Assembly (NCBI RefSeq): GCF_002102475.1
Contig: NZ_MSQD01000005.1
Coordinates: 62,001 to 126,000 of the forward strand
Length of the DNA stretch: 64,000 nucleotides
Reading direction: 5' to 3'
Origin: Thermoanaerobacterium sp. PSU-2
Lineage (GTDB): Bacteria > Bacillota > Thermoanaerobacteria > Thermoanaerobacterales > Thermoanaerobacteraceae
Below are positions 36,445-46,644 of the stretch, one piece after another. The notes below the pieces were generated by a model. It saw only the letters and a list, made by a program, of their open reading frames with translations. It was not told the DNA's origin and made no database searches. The translations under genes and the position numbers were made by a program. Each line of letters opens with the position of its first letter. Position 1 is the first letter of the stretch.

Positions 36445-37800
36445 TTATTGTGCATTTGAACTGCTCATAAGCTTTACTTTTGTGCTCATGGTCCTGCCAT
36501 TTCTCCAGAATGTAACAGTTATCGTGTCGCCAACTTTATGCTTAGTTATTATGCTTTGCAGCGCATCAAAAGTCTGTACTTTTGTGCCATCTACTGCTGT
36601 TATCACATCACCTGGTTGAAGTCCGGCTTCATCAGCACCGCTTCCTTGCTGTACTTGCGCTATATAAAGTCCAACTGGTATATTGTACTGCGCTGCATCT
36701 TGTTGTGTTACTTCTTGTACGCTTACACCCATCATTGGTCTTTCTACATATCCGTGTTTTATCAAGTCATCTATTATAGGTTTTGCTTCATTTATCGGAA
36801 TCGCAAATCCCATTCCTTCAACAGGTGTGCTTTGGCTTTGGAACATTCCAAATGGATCTTGTGTATTCGAACCACCTGTAGATGTCAACTTCACACTTGT
36901 TATCCCAACAACTTCACCATTGCTGTTGACTAAAGGTCCACCACTGTTACCAGGATTTATAGCTGCATCTGTCTGAATGAGGTTAACTGGGCCGTAATCG
37001 CTTTGAAGATTTCTGTTAAGACCGCTTATTATGCCTGCTGTAACCGTACCTGCAAAACTTTCACCAAGAGGGTTTCCTATGGCGACTGCCAGATCTCCCA
37101 CTTCAAGTTTTGACGAATCACCTAATTTTGCCGGAATCAAATTTGTAGCATTTATCTTCAATACTGCCAAGTCAGTCTTTGAATCCTTTCCTATAAGTTG
37201 GGCAGGGAACTTTCTACCATCAGATAAATTTACGGTTATCTTAGAAGCGCCATCCACAACATGGTTGTTTGTCACAATATAGCCTTGTGAATCGATGATA
37301 ATTCCTGAACCACTGCCTTCAGGCACCAGTGCACTTCCAAATCCATTGGAGTATGATACACTTGTATCAATTCCCACCACAGAAGGACTTACAATTTTAG
37401 CTATATTGGCAATCAAGTTAAAATTGTTATTGTCTGATGATGAAAGTGGCAAGTACCTGTTTATAACCTGTGTCTGTTGCCCTAAATTAGTGTATTTCAT
37501 GATTCCTGCCACAGTTCCACCACCGATAAGTGCTGCAATCAATGCAACAGCCACAAATGAAACAAGCATTCTTCTTCTAAATCTTTTAACCATCTTGCCT
37601 AAGCTTTTTTTGTTGCTTCTAAACTCTACCCTTGGTGTCGTATAGGTTCCGCTTTCTTCAACACTATATGTTGCTGGAATTTCCTGAGTGTCATCTATAT
37701 TTTCGCCTTTTATGTCATCGGAACCTAAGGCATCGTCAGTCCTAAAATTATCTATTTCATTTTCGCCTATATTTTTGTTTTGTTCATTTTCAAAATCCAT
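36445..37800 (-). CDS. htrA: HtrA-like trypsin-type serine protease with PDZ domain
   Basis: 451 aa. A polar cytoplasmic N-terminus of about 80 residues is followed by a membrane anchor (MLVSFVAVALIAALIGGG), then a protease domain with the triad His (VTNNHVVDGA), Asp (SKTDLAVLKI) and Ser (NPGNSGGPLV), and one PDZ domain (VQQGSGADEAGLQPGDVITA). It degrades misfolded envelope proteins. The ATG at 37800 follows GGAGG by 9 nt. A two-component pair lies upstream and may control it; in Bacillus CssRS does so. Confidence 0.94.
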   Translation of the reverse strand: MDFENEQNKNIGENEIDNFRTDDALGSDDIKGENIDDTQEIPATYSVEESGTYTTPRVEFRSNKKSLGKMVKRFRRRMLVSFVAVALIAALIGGGTVAGIMKYTNLGQQTQVINRYLPLSSSDNNNFNLIANIAKIVSPSVVGIDTSVSYSNGFGSALVPEGSGSGIIIDSQGYIVTNNHVVDGASKITVNLSDGRKFPAQLIGKDSKTDLAVLKINATNLIPAKLGDSSKLEVGDLAVAIGNPLGESFAGTVTAGIISGLNRNLQSDYGPVNLIQTDAAINPGNSGGPLVNSNGEVVGITSVKLTSTGGSNTQDPFGMFQSQSTPVEGMGFAIPINEAKPIIDDLIKHGYVERPMMGVSVQEVTQQDAAQYNIPVGLYIAQVQQGSGADEAGLQPGDVITAVDGTKVQTFDALQSIITKHKVGDTITVTFWRNGRTMSTKVKLMSSSNAQ

Positions 37801-37902
37801 ATTCATCATCCTCCTTAACATCTCTCATGATTACATTATAAATTAGAATTTTTAATAAACTGTGAACATATTGTAAATTATTTTTAATAATTTTATGTGA
37901 AA

Positions 37903-37942
37903 AGAAAAAAATAAATGCAGCCCGAGGGGTGGCTCGAGCTGC
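37903..37942 (-). terminator. terminator of the two-component operon
   Basis: On the minus strand GCAGCTCGAG and CTCGGGCTGC pair (one G-U) with a 6-nt C-rich loop, followed by ATTTATTTTTTTC. Confidence 0.88.
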
Positions 37943-37990
37943 TATAATAAGGGAGGTCAAGGAGAGGCTTTTCTCTCTCTCGATTATTAT
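37943..37990 (-). other. C-rich 3' UTR, possible small RNA
   Basis: Between the kinase stop and the terminator the minus strand reads a GAGAG/CTCTC hairpin, then CCTTGACCTCCC in a likely single-stranded stretch. CCTCC is complementary to ribosome binding sites, as in several Firmicute small RNAs. There is no direct evidence of a separate transcript. Confidence 0.35.
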
Positions 37991-37997
37991 TATAACC

Positions 37998-39461
37998 TTA
38001 ATTTATGAATAAAGTATGAACAAATTGTAAAAATTTTATTTTACTGCTTAACTTTTTTGACTTAAGTGTAAAAGTAAATGTAGTACCGTCTACATCGTTA
38101 CTGGTAGCCCATATATCCTCATTATGAAGATTTATGATGCTTCTCACAATATAAAGCCCTAATCCGACACCTGGGCTACCGCTTCTGGCTTTGTCAACTT
38201 TGTAAAACCTGTCCCATATATGGTCAATTTCATCAGGTGGTATCGTCTTGCCTTTATTTTGGACTTTTACATGAACTTTTTCTCTCACCTTTTCTGTAGA
38301 TACGTGTATATAGCCACCAGGATTTGAAAATTTAATTGCATTATCTATTAGATTAGTAAGCACTTGTTCTATCTTGTCTTTATCTGCCTCTACAATTTCT
38401 TTGTCGCTTTCAAAGTCCACCTTAACCATGAGATCTTTATCGCTTATCCTTGCTTCCATCTTTATTATGGTCAGCCTTATAAGCTCGTTTATGTCGAATT
38501 CCGATATGTTTAACGGAAAAGCCCCTGATTCCATTTTCGTTATATCTAAAAGTTCAGATATTAATCGAGACATTCGCCTCGTCTCTTTTTGAGCTATCTC
38601 CAAATAAAATTTGGATTTCTCCGCAGGTATAGTCCCATCAACGACGCCATCTATATAGCCTTGGATCGTGGACAAAGGCGAGCGAAGCTCATGTGAAACA
38701 TTAGCCACAAACTCTTTCCTCGCATTATCCATCCTGCCTAATTCGCTTGACATTATGTTGAAGGACTTTGCCAAATCTCCTATTTCATCGTCATCTACAA
38801 CGTTTATCTTTGTTGAAAAATCTCCTTTTGCCATCTTTTCTGTTGCAATGCTCATCTCTTTTAAAGGATTAGAGATTCTCTTTGATGTATAAGAAATAAG
38901 TATAAATGCTATTATTATGGATATGGCTATGGCTAAAAGCATTATAAAAAATATGTCCATCAAGGTTTTCTGCATCTCTACAATAGGAGCATGCATGAAT
39001 ATGGCACCTTGAATCTTCCCAGCAAGTACCAGCGGAAAGCCAACAGTCAAAACAGGCTGTGTAAACCTACCGCCAAAATATCCCCTTCTTACAATAGTCT
39101 CACCTTTTAAAATGCTTTTGATGTCATCTTTGCTTAATGTGACGCCTGTCCAATTCTTTTCAAAGTTCTTAGACTGTATATATATCCGCCCATCTGTGCT
39201 TACAACCCATATCGATGCGTTTATAAGCCTGTCAATAACGTTTAAATCCTGATTAAGCCTGTCGATGTCTATGTCTCCTATGAGGTAATCATTCAAAACG
39301 GTGTTTATCTGCTTTCCTTCTTCTACCATTATCTTTTCTTTATCGCGAAAATAGTAATTTTCAAACATGATGTAAAAAAGCACAGAAAGTATAGACATCG
39401 TAAGCAGAATTATTGCAATATTTGTGAAAAGCAGCCTTCTAAAGAGCCTGTTTCTGCTCAA
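37998..39461 (-). CDS. sensor histidine kinase
   Basis: 487 aa membrane kinase. TM1 is at about residues 10-33, an extracytoplasmic sensor region of ~130 residues follows, then TM2 (about 168-190), a HAMP linker, HisKA with the phospho-accepting histidine in FVANVSHELRSPLSTIQGY, and a HATPase with DKDKIEQVLTNLIDNAIKFS and GVGLGLYI. It starts with TTG one base after the regulator's stop, so it is coupled to it. The signal is unknown. Confidence 0.93.
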   Translation of the reverse strand: MSRNRLFRRLLFTNIAIILLTMSILSVLFYIMFENYYFRDKEKIMVEEGKQINTVLNDYLIGDIDIDRLNQDLNVIDRLINASIWVVSTDGRIYIQSKNFEKNWTGVTLSKDDIKSILKGETIVRRGYFGGRFTQPVLTVGFPLVLAGKIQGAIFMHAPIVEMQKTLMDIFFIMLLAIAISIIIAFILISYTSKRISNPLKEMSIATEKMAKGDFSTKINVVDDDEIGDLAKSFNIMSSELGRMDNARKEFVANVSHELRSPLSTIQGYIDGVVDGTIPAEKSKFYLEIAQKETRRMSRLISELLDITKMESGAFPLNISEFDINELIRLTIIKMEARISDKDLMVKVDFESDKEIVEADKDKIEQVLTNLIDNAIKFSNPGGYIHVSTEKVREKVHVKVQNKGKTIPPDEIDHIWDRFYKVDKARSGSPGVGLGLYIVRSIINLHNEDIWATSNDVDGTTFTFTLKSKKLSSKIKFLQFVHTLFIN

Positions 39462-39462
39462 A

Positions 39463-40146
39463 TCATTTCACCTCGAATTTATATCCCACACCCCATACAG
39501 TTGTTAATTTCCAGTTTGGACCATCCCCTATTTTCTCTCTCAAACGCTTTATGTGTACATCGACAGTTCGGCTGTCACCCATGTACTCGTATCCCCATAC
39601 ATTTTCTAACAGTTGATCTCTCGTAAATACTTTATTTGGATGAGTACACAAGAAGTAAAAAAGCTCTAATTCCTTCGGCGTAAGGTCAACATTTTCGCCT
39701 TTGTATTTCACCTTGTACTCGCTTAAACTTATAGAAAGATCAGGGTATGTGACACTGTCGCCATCATTTTCCTCATGTTCATACCTTCTCAGCACAGCTT
39801 TGACACGAGCAACTAACTCTTTTCCATCAAAAGGCTTTACGATGTAATCGTCGGCACCTATCTCCAGCCCTAATACCTTATCAAATGTATCTCCTTTGGC
39901 TGTAAGCATTATAATAGGTACATTTGTAAATTTCCTAACCTCTTTGCACAACGTCATTCCATCAATGCCGGGAAGCATCAAATCAAGTATAATAAGCAAG
40001 GGGAGTTCTTCTTTTATTTTGTTCAATGCTGTAAGCCCGTCACTGATCTTTAATGTTGCAAAGCCTTCCTTTTCAAGATAAAGTGAAATTATCTCACATA
40101 TATTTCTATCATCGTCAACTATATATATTTTTTTGTTTTCGCCCAT
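39463..40146 (-). CDS. OmpR-family response regulator
   Basis: 227 aa from the ATG at 40146 (site AGAGGGGTG). Receiver domain with DDD near residue 10, phospho-accepting Asp in LLIILDLMLPGIDG, and Lys in VKPFDGKELVARV. A C-terminal winged helix follows (LTPKELELFYFLCTHPNKVFTRDQLLENVWGY). Partner of the kinase immediately downstream. Targets are unknown; htrA next door is a candidate. Confidence 0.95.
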   Translation of the reverse strand: MGENKKIYIVDDDRNICEIISLYLEKEGFATLKISDGLTALNKIKEELPLLIILDLMLPGIDGMTLCKEVRKFTNVPIIMLTAKGDTFDKVLGLEIGADDYIVKPFDGKELVARVKAVLRRYEHEENDGDSVTYPDLSISLSEYKVKYKGENVDLTPKELELFYFLCTHPNKVFTRDQLLENVWGYEYMGDSRTVDVHIKRLREKIGDGPNWKLTTVWGVGYKFEVK

Positions 40147-40236
40147 ACAAACACCCCTCTTTTTAAGACTATTATACATAATTGATTTAAAAACCGCAAT
40201 GATGGATTGTGCATACAAAAAAAGGCACCTTAGTGC

Positions 40237-41187
40237 CTATACAAACAATTTGCTTACAGACATACCTTCATATATTCGCATTATGGCTTCCGCCAACAAT
40301 GGAGCTACAGTCCTTACCTTTATCTTGCTTATCTTCTTCTCCTCAGGAAGCGGGATAGTATCTGTTATGACTAATTCTTTTATTGGAGAATCCATCAACC
40401 TTTCTATCGCAGGACCTGACAAAACACCGTGCGTAGCACACGCATACACCTCTTTTGCACCATTGTCAATAAGCGCTTGCGCTCCCTGTTGTAACGTCCC
40501 TGCTGTATCAATAAGGTCATCTACCAATATGGCTATTTTCCCTCTTACATCACCTATGAGGTTCATTATCTCTGCTACATTAGCCTTTGGCCTTCTCTTA
40601 TCTATTATGGCTATAGGCGCATTAAGTTTTTCCGCAAAATTCCTTGCTCTTACTACACTTCCGTGATCTGGCGATACAACTACTACGTCTCCGCCCAAAT
40701 CCTTTTCCATGAAATATTTCGCCAGTATTGGACCGCCAAGAAGATGATCGACCGGTATATTGAAATATCCTTGAATCTGTGCCGCGTGGAGATCCATTGT
40801 GAGAACTCTGTCGGCACCTGCAACTGTAATAAGGTCAGCTACCAATTTAGCCGTTATCGGATCTCTTGGTTTAGACTTCCTGTCTTGTCTTGCATAACCG
40901 TAATAAGGTATGACAGCAGTTATCTCTCCTGCAGATGCCCTTTTAAATGCATCTATCATTATTAAAAGTTCCATAAGGTTATCATTTACTGGTGAACATG
41001 TAGACTGAACGACAAATACATTTGCACCTCTTATGCTTTCTTTGATCCTTACGCTTATCTCACCATCGCTAAATGTACCAACTTCTGAATCACCTAATGT
41101 AAGCCCTAAGTTTTCGGCAATCTCCCTCGCCAATTCAGGGTTTGAATTGCCACTAAAAATCTTTATTGCTCCTCCGTGTCTTACCAC
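40237..41187 (-). CDS. prs: ribose-phosphate pyrophosphokinase
   Basis: Makes PRPP from ribose 5-phosphate and ATP. 316 aa from the GTG at 41187, which follows AAAGGAGG and gives [19 protein letters not shown]. Longer frames upstream lie inside glmU. Seen are [21 protein letters not shown], and the PRPP-binding loop [12 protein letters not shown]. It begins 2 bp after the glmU stop. Confidence 0.96.
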   Translation of the reverse strand: MVRHGGAIKIFSGNSNPELAREIAENLGLTLGDSEVGTFSDGEISVRIKESIRGANVFVVQSTCSPVNDNLMELLIMIDAFKRASAGEITAVIPYYGYARQDRKSKPRDPITAKLVADLITVAGADRVLTMDLHAAQIQGYFNIPVDHLLGGPILAKYFMEKDLGGDVVVVSPDHGSVVRARNFAEKLNAPIAIIDKRRPKANVAEIMNLIGDVRGKIAILVDDLIDTAGTLQQGAQALIDNGAKEVYACATHGVLSGPAIERLMDSPIKELVITDTIPLPEEKKISKIKVRTVAPLLAEAIMRIYEGMSVSKLFV

Positions 41188-41189
41188 TC

Positions 41190-42563
41190 CTATAGTCCTC
41201 CTTTTTTTCTTCTTTCTTCTACCCATCCTTCTTTGTTGGTCTGGCGACATCTTGCTATTGCCAATGCTCCTTCTGGCACTTCATCTGTTATGGTGGAGCC
41301 TGCAGCTATAAAAGCTTTGTCATTGACTTTAAGAGGCGATACCAAGTTTACATTGCATCCAACAAAAACATCGTCGCCTATGATGGTCTTGTGCTTGTTT
41401 TTACCATCGTAATTGACGACTATAGAACCACAGCCCATGTTAACGCGTTTCCCGACTTCCGCATCACCTATATAAGTCAAATGAGGCACTTTTGTTCCTT
41501 CACCTATGACTGATTTCTTTATCTCTATGAAATTGCCAAGCTTAGCATTGTCGTGTATTACGCTTTCAGGCCTTATCTGAGCAAACGGTCCTAATTTTAT
41601 ATTGTTGTGAAGTTTTGATTCGGTGATCATAGAAAATACTATTTTACAGCCATTTCCTATTTCTGAATCGATGATGTATGAATTAGGTCCTATTTCGCAG
41701 TCTTCTCCAATCGTAGTCTTGCCTTCTATCATAGTGCCAGGATATATAATCGTGTCCATTCCTATAACAACATCAGGTCCAATGTAAGTGCTATCAGGAT
41801 CGATTATGGTGACACCGTCTAACATAAGCCTTTCATTTATCCTTTTTCTCATGACCTTTTCTGCGTCTTTTAGCTGTACTCTTGTATTGACCCCCATTAT
41901 CTCCTCATTTGGAGCCTGATATGCTCCAACTTTTCCACCTAATTTTATCACTATCTCTATGGCATCCGTCAGATAATATTCCCCTTGTGCATTGTTGTTG
42001 CCTATATGTTGAAGCGATTTCCTTAAATAGTCAGAATTAAAAATGTACATTCCGGAATTTATCTCATGGATACCTTTTTCTACATCATTGGCATCTTTGT
42101 CCTCAACAATTTTTAAAACATTGCCATTTGAATCCCGTACAATTCTCCCATACCCATCTGGAACGTCAAAAAAAGAAGATAATATTGTGATAGAATTTTG
42201 CTCTCTTAAATGGAAGTCATAGAATTTCTTCAATGACTCAGACGTTATAAGCGGTGTATCACCAGTCAAGATCATTATGTTACCCGTATCAGGCAATAAG
42301 TCTTTCGAAACCATGACAGCATGTCCAGTACCAAGCTGTTTTTCTTGATACGCATATTTAACGCTGTCACCCAATACATTCTTTACCTCATTAGCACCGT
42401 GTCCTAAAACCACGACTACATCCTGTGAACCAGCTTCTTTGGCACTCCTTACAACCCACTCAACCATAGACCTTCCACAGACTTTGTGAATCACTTTTGG
42501 ATGCTTTGATTTCATCCTCTTTCCAAGTCCTGCAGCAAGTATTAGCGTAACAAAATTATCCAT
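41190..42563 (-). CDS. glmU: bifunctional UDP-GlcNAc pyrophosphorylase / GlcN-1-P acetyltransferase
   Basis: 457 aa, two domains. The N-terminal uridyltransferase has [11 protein letters not shown] at residues ~9-19 and TGDTPLI. The C-terminal left-handed beta helix has hexapeptide repeats and [11 protein letters not shown] with the catalytic histidine. It makes UDP-GlcNAc for the cell wall. Order spoVG-glmU-prs is conserved in Firmicutes. Confidence 0.96.
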   Translation of the reverse strand: MDNFVTLILAAGLGKRMKSKHPKVIHKVCGRSMVEWVVRSAKEAGSQDVVVVLGHGANEVKNVLGDSVKYAYQEKQLGTGHAVMVSKDLLPDTGNIMILTGDTPLITSESLKKFYDFHLREQNSITILSSFFDVPDGYGRIVRDSNGNVLKIVEDKDANDVEKGIHEINSGMYIFNSDYLRKSLQHIGNNNAQGEYYLTDAIEIVIKLGGKVGAYQAPNEEIMGVNTRVQLKDAEKVMRKRINERLMLDGVTIIDPDSTYIGPDVVIGMDTIIYPGTMIEGKTTIGEDCEIGPNSYIIDSEIGNGCKIVFSMITESKLHNNIKLGPFAQIRPESVIHDNAKLGNFIEIKKSVIGEGTKVPHLTYIGDAEVGKRVNMGCGSIVVNYDGKNKHKTIIGDDVFVGCNVNLVSPLKVNDKAFIAAGSTITDEVPEGALAIARCRQTNKEGWVEERRKKGGL

Positions 42564-42644
42564 CGCGACACCTTCTAATACATTCTTAATATTTTAACTC
42601 TTTACTCCTATACTATTTTAACTATAAATTTGACAAAGTTCAAC

Positions 42645-42674
42645 AAAAAAATAAAAAGGAGAAACCTCCTTTTT
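42645..42674 (-). terminator. terminator of spoVG
   Basis: AAAAAGGAG and CTCCTTTTT with a 4-nt loop, followed by ATTTTTTTG on the minus strand, at the spoVG stop. Confidence 0.9.
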
Positions 42675-42954
42675 ATTCCTGTCCTTGCGGCTTGTCCTGC
42701 TCTTTAGCTTTTTCGTATTCGCTAAGTATAGCAGATTGAATCTTTGCTCTTGTCTCTGAATTTATTGGATGTGCAATATCTTTAAACTCTCCTTCGGGTG
42801 TCTTGCGGCTAGGCATAGCTATAAACAAACCATTCTGTCCCTCAATAACCTTTATATCATGAACAACAAATTCATTATCGAAGGTTACAGAAACCACAGC
42901 TCTCATTTTGCCTTCCTCGTTTATTTTTCTCACCCTAACGTCTGTAATTTCCAT
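42673..42954 (-). CDS. spoVG: SpoVG RNA/DNA-binding regulator
   Basis: 93-aa protein beginning [11 protein letters not shown], with [24 protein letters not shown], the hallmark of SpoVG. It binds RNA and DNA and affects septation and spore cortex formation. The ATG at 42954 has the site GAAGGTGG. It is preceded by a strong sigma H-type promoter, as in Bacillus. Confidence 0.96.
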   Translation of the reverse strand: MEITDVRVRKINEEGKMRAVVSVTFDNEFVVHDIKVIEGQNGLFIAMPSRKTPEGEFKDIAHPINSETRAKIQSAILSEYEKAKEQDKPQGQE

Positions 42955-43040
42955 AAGCTCACCACCTTCCTGCAATATAAGCCAATAATTTATGACTTTT
43001 AGCATAAGAAAAATTAAATAAAATTTCTTACCTTAATATT

Positions 43041-43065
43041 ATTCGCCATTAAATCAAAATTTCCT
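43041..43065 (-). promoter_or_regulatory. sigma H-type promoter of spoVG
   Basis: On the minus strand AGGAAAT (43065-43059) and GAAT (43044-43041) are 14 bp apart, matching the sigma H pattern AGGAWWT-N12-14-GAAT. The 5' leader would be about 80 nt. The spoVG gene of B. subtilis is the classic sigma H target. Confidence 0.75.
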
Positions 43066-43155
43066 CCATGAAAAATTAAAATTTAGAAAAATTTTGATAA
43101 AAAAATTCATTTTATGCCACCACACTATTATTTCCATTATTATGCATATTATACA

Positions 43156-43974
43156 TTATTTTAACCAATCGCTTATCTCCATCTTTACAGTTTCTTTCTC
43201 CTCATTCATGTCTACAAGCGTAAATATAGAAAAATAGTTTTTTACGACCTTATTCTCAGGTTCTTTTGTAGATATCATGACGCCAGCACCTATTACTTCT
43301 GCATCAAACTCATTCATAAGCTCAATCATGCCTTTTATAGTACCGCCCGCTTTCATGAAATCATCTATCAAAACAACTTTTGAGTTCCTCTCTAAAGATC
43401 TCCTTGAAAGGGACATGGCTTTTATCTGCTTTTGCGAACCTGAAACGTAGTTTATCGAAACAGATGAACCTTCAGTTACTCTATTGTCCTGCCTTATAAT
43501 CACTAATGGAACATTTAATGCTTTGGCACACATGATGGCAATAGGTATTCCTTTTGTCTCAACTGTGACAACTGCATCTACATCTTTGTCTTGAAATGGA
43601 TATGATAGAATTTCACCTATCTTATTGGCGTACTGTGGAGAATAAATGATGTCGGCAGTGTACAAAAAACCTCCAGGAATAATCCTTTTTGGATCTTGAA
43701 GCTTATTGCATATATCTATCATAAATTCTCGATAATTATCTATATTATTTATAGGAATGTACTTTATACCACCGCCAGCCCCTGCAACAGTCTTTATCTT
43801 ACCTAAGCCGAACTTTTCTAATATACCTTGAAGTATATCCATGTCTTCTGATGCGGTGGACTTTGCCACATTAAATAGATCCATAAAATAATTCAAGTTA
43901 TACAATTTATTGGGGTTTTCGGTCAATATCTTAAGTATGACGCTTATCCTTTCGTACCTTTTGTATGAATTCAT
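43156..43974 (-). CDS. purR: pur operon repressor
   Basis: 272 aa. An N-terminal winged helix (ERISVILKILTENPNKLY) is followed by a phosphoribosyltransferase-like domain with the PRPP loop VVLIDDFMKAGGTIKGM. This is the Firmicute PurR, which represses purine genes and is released by PRPP; it is not a LacI-type protein. It lies near prs, which makes the effector PRPP, in a conserved neighbourhood. Confidence 0.95.
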   Translation of the reverse strand: MNSYKRYERISVILKILTENPNKLYNLNYFMDLFNVAKSTASEDMDILQGILEKFGLGKIKTVAGAGGGIKYIPINNIDNYREFMIDICNKLQDPKRIIPGGFLYTADIIYSPQYANKIGEILSYPFQDKDVDAVVTVETKGIPIAIMCAKALNVPLVIIRQDNRVTEGSSVSINYVSGSQKQIKAMSLSRRSLERNSKVVLIDDFMKAGGTIKGMIELMNEFDAEVIGAGVMISTKEPENKVVKNYFSIFTLVDMNEEKETVKMEISDWLK

Positions 43975-44131
43975 CGAAAAACCTCCAAAGACAAACTTTT
44001 AATTAACATTATATTTTAAAGTTCATTAATTTGCAATATGTGATATAATCTTTTTGTATAGTATTTTATCTTCATAAAGAGACCGTTTTTTGGCAATAAT
44101 AATAACAAAATTTGAAAGAGGTGCTATATTA

Positions 44132-45529
44132 ATGATAATAGACATCGAAAATTTTAAAAGAGTTCATTTTATAGGAATTGGTGGCATAAGCATGAGCGGC
44201 CTTGCACATATAATGCTAAACTCTGGACACATTGTAACAGGGTCAGACATAAAGGATTCTCATATAATAAAAAAATTAAGAAATGAAGGTGCAATAATTA
44301 ATATTCCCCATAGCGCTTCAAATGTGGACGGAGCCGACTTAGTCGTATACACAGCAGCAGTAAAAGAAGACAATCCCGAAATGGTAAGATCGCGGCAGCT
44401 TAACATACCCACAATAGATAGAGCAACGCTTTTAGGTGAAATAATGAAAAAATACAAGTACGGCGTCGGAGTTGCCGGAAGCCATGGCAAAACCACGACA
44501 ACTTCGCTTATATCCGTTTTGCTGGAAGAAATGAATTACGATCCAACGGTCTTAGTTGGCGGTGAAGTCGACATAATCGGCGGAAATGTAAGAGTAGGCA
44601 ATTCAGAATACTTCATAACAGAAGCGTGTGAATACACAGACAGTTTTTTAAAGTTTTATCCTTACATTGCGGTCATTTTAAATGTTGATTCAGACCACCT
44701 TGATTACTTTAAAAACATCGACAACATAAAGCAGTCATTCACGCAGTTTGCAAACCTCGTCCCAAATGATGGATTTGTAGTGGCATGTGGCGATGATCCT
44801 AATACAATGAGCGTGCTTAAAAATGTAGACCGCAATATCATCACGTTCGGAATCGACAGCAACTGTACATGGAATGCTAAAAACATAAAATTTGACGAAA
44901 AAGGATTTCCTTCATTTGATGTGTACCACGATGGTACATTTGTAGAACGCTTTGAGCTGTCCATTGTAGGGAAGCACAACATATTAAACGCATTGGCAAC
45001 ACTGTCAGTATGTCACCTTTTAGGCGTAGACATAAAAAAGACTTCAGATATCATAAAAAAGTTTAAAGGCACCCACAGAAGATTTGAATTCAAAGGTACA
45101 ATCGATGGCGCAGTAATAATCGACGACTATGCCCACCATCCAACAGAAATCAAAGCTACATTGTCTTCTGCATTAAATTACCCTCACAATAGAATAATAT
45201 GCGTATTTCAGCCTCACACATATACGAGGACTTATTCGCTTTTGAATGACTTCGCTGCCTCTTTTGACGATGCCGATATTACTATAATAACAGATATATA
45301 CGCTGCGCGTGAAAAAGACACAGGAATCGTACGAGCAGAAGATCTGGCTAACCTTATAAAAGATAGAGGAAATGAAGTATACTACATAAAGGAATTCACT
45401 GACATAGTAGACTATCTCAAAGGCACTATAAAAAATGGCGATCTTGTAATAACAATAGGTGCAGGCGATGTATACGAGATAGGCAACATGCTTTTAAACT
45501 TCAACAAAAAAGCGGCAATAGGCGCATAA
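44132..45529 (+). CDS. murC: UDP-N-acetylmuramate--L-alanine ligase
   Basis: 465 aa; ATP-dependent addition of L-Ala to UDP-MurNAc. The N-terminal HFIGIGGISMSGLA, ATP loop GVAGSHGKTTTTSLI at about residue 108, NVDSDHLDYF and DDYAHHPTEI are all in family order. The ATG at 44132 follows AAAGAGGTG; the frame opens 14 codons earlier without a site. It is the first confident plus-strand gene in the window and is read away from purR. Confidence 0.96.
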   Translation: MIIDIENFKRVHFIGIGGISMSGLAHIMLNSGHIVTGSDIKDSHIIKKLRNEGAIINIPHSASNVDGADLVVYTAAVKEDNPEMVRSRQLNIPTIDRATLLGEIMKKYKYGVGVAGSHGKTTTTSLISVLLEEMNYDPTVLVGGEVDIIGGNVRVGNSEYFITEACEYTDSFLKFYPYIAVILNVDSDHLDYFKNIDNIKQSFTQFANLVPNDGFVVACGDDPNTMSVLKNVDRNIITFGIDSNCTWNAKNIKFDEKGFPSFDVYHDGTFVERFELSIVGKHNILNALATLSVCHLLGVDIKKTSDIIKKFKGTHRRFEFKGTIDGAVIIDDYAHHPTEIKATLSSALNYPHNRIICVFQPHTYTRTYSLLNDFAASFDDADITIITDIYAAREKDTGIVRAEDLANLIKDRGNEVYYIKEFTDIVDYLKGTIKNGDLVITIGAGDVYEIGNMLLNFNKKAAIGA

Positions 45530-45560
45530 AAATAAATAGGCATTTAGCCTATTTATTTTT
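45528..45560. terminator. bidirectional terminator between murC and the LacI gene
   Basis: AAAAATAAATAGGC and GCCTATTTATTTTT with a 5-nt loop give T tracts on both strands between two convergent genes. Confidence 0.9.
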
Positions 45561-46566
45561 TTATGCATGACTTTCTTTCGATTAATTTTACTGGTACAAT
45601 TATGTGATCTGCAACAAAGTCTTTATTTTTAATGTTTTTAAGCAACAGCTCTGCAGATTTCACACCTAAATCAAAAGTGGAAATGTCTATCGTCGTAAGG
45701 GGCGGATTTGCATAAGCAGAAAGAGGAATATTGTTAAACCCGATAAGGGATACGTCTTGCGGCACTTTAAGCCCATAATCTATGGCTGCCCTTATGACAC
45801 CAAAAGACATTATATCGTCTGTCACAACAACCGCAGTAGGTTTCTTTTGCTTCAAAATCCTCATCATGGCATTGTAACCGCCATCTTCTGAAAATTCATC
45901 TTGAGCAACCAATTCTTTGTCAAATGGAATATTATTCTCCTCTAATGCCAACTTATAGCCATCAAGTCTATCCAAACTTACTACGAATTCCAGTGAACCG
46001 CTTATAAATGCTATTTCTCTGTGACCGTGTTTTATGAGATAATTGGTAGCAAGCCTTGATGCTCCAATATTGTCGTTATCTACCCAGCATACGCCTTTAG
46101 AATCTAAAGGCTTTCCTATTACAGTAAAAGGAAACTTCTCCTCTCTAAGCCAAGGTATTAGCTCATCTGTAGTCCTTGAACAAAGAAGCACGATGCCATC
46201 AACTCTTCTTCCTTTTACCATATCTATGACAGCCTGTTTTTCTTCCTCTTCATTGCCTGATGTCGATATAAGCAAATCGTACTTTTCGTTATGGGCGACG
46301 ACGCTTATGCCCCTCATGACTTCAGGAAAGAAAGGATTGGAAAACGCGTCTTCTGCAGATCGAGGCATTATAAGCCCTATAGTGTAGGTCATCTTGCTGG
46401 CTAAACTTCTTGCAATAGCATTAGGGTAATACCCCAACTCTTCCATTGCCTTAAAAACTCTTTCCTTCGTCTCTTTGCTTATCCTTGGATTATCCGCAAT
46501 AACCCTTGACACAGTCGAAGGTGCAACATGTGCTCTTTGCGCAACGTCTTTTATTGTTACATTCAT
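45553..46566 (-). CDS. LacI-family transcription regulator
   Basis: 337 aa. HTH TIKDVAQRAHVAPSTVSRVIADNPRIS at residues 4-30 with the hinge helix YYPNAIARSLASKMT, then a periplasmic-binding-like ligand domain. Sequence resembles sugar operon repressors such as MalR. An operator-like AACCGATT palindrome lies in its own leader, so it probably represses itself. No sugar genes are adjacent, so the regulon is unknown. Confidence 0.92.
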   Translation of the reverse strand: MNVTIKDVAQRAHVAPSTVSRVIADNPRISKETKERVFKAMEELGYYPNAIARSLASKMTYTIGLIMPRSAEDAFSNPFFPEVMRGISVVAHNEKYDLLISTSGNEEEEKQAVIDMVKGRRVDGIVLLCSRTTDELIPWLREEKFPFTVIGKPLDSKGVCWVDNDNIGASRLATNYLIKHGHREIAFISGSLEFVVSLDRLDGYKLALEENNIPFDKELVAQDEFSEDGGYNAMMRILKQKKPTAVVVTDDIMSFGVIRAAIDYGLKVPQDVSLIGFNNIPLSAYANPPLTTIDISTFDLGVKSAELLLKNIKNKDFVADHIIVPVKLIERKSCIKK

Positions 46567-46582
46567 CTTAACACCACCTTAG

Positions 46583-46596
46583 TGAAACCGATTGCA
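46583..46596. promoter_or_regulatory. LacI-type operator in the regulator's leader
   Basis: TGAAACCGATTGCA matches the LacI-family pattern with the central CG. It lies 17-30 bp before the start codon of the LacI gene, well placed for autorepression. Confidence 0.6.
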
Positions 46597-46644
46597 GTTA
46601 ATTATATTTTATACCAATTTAGATTTATTGTCAACTTACAAGCC

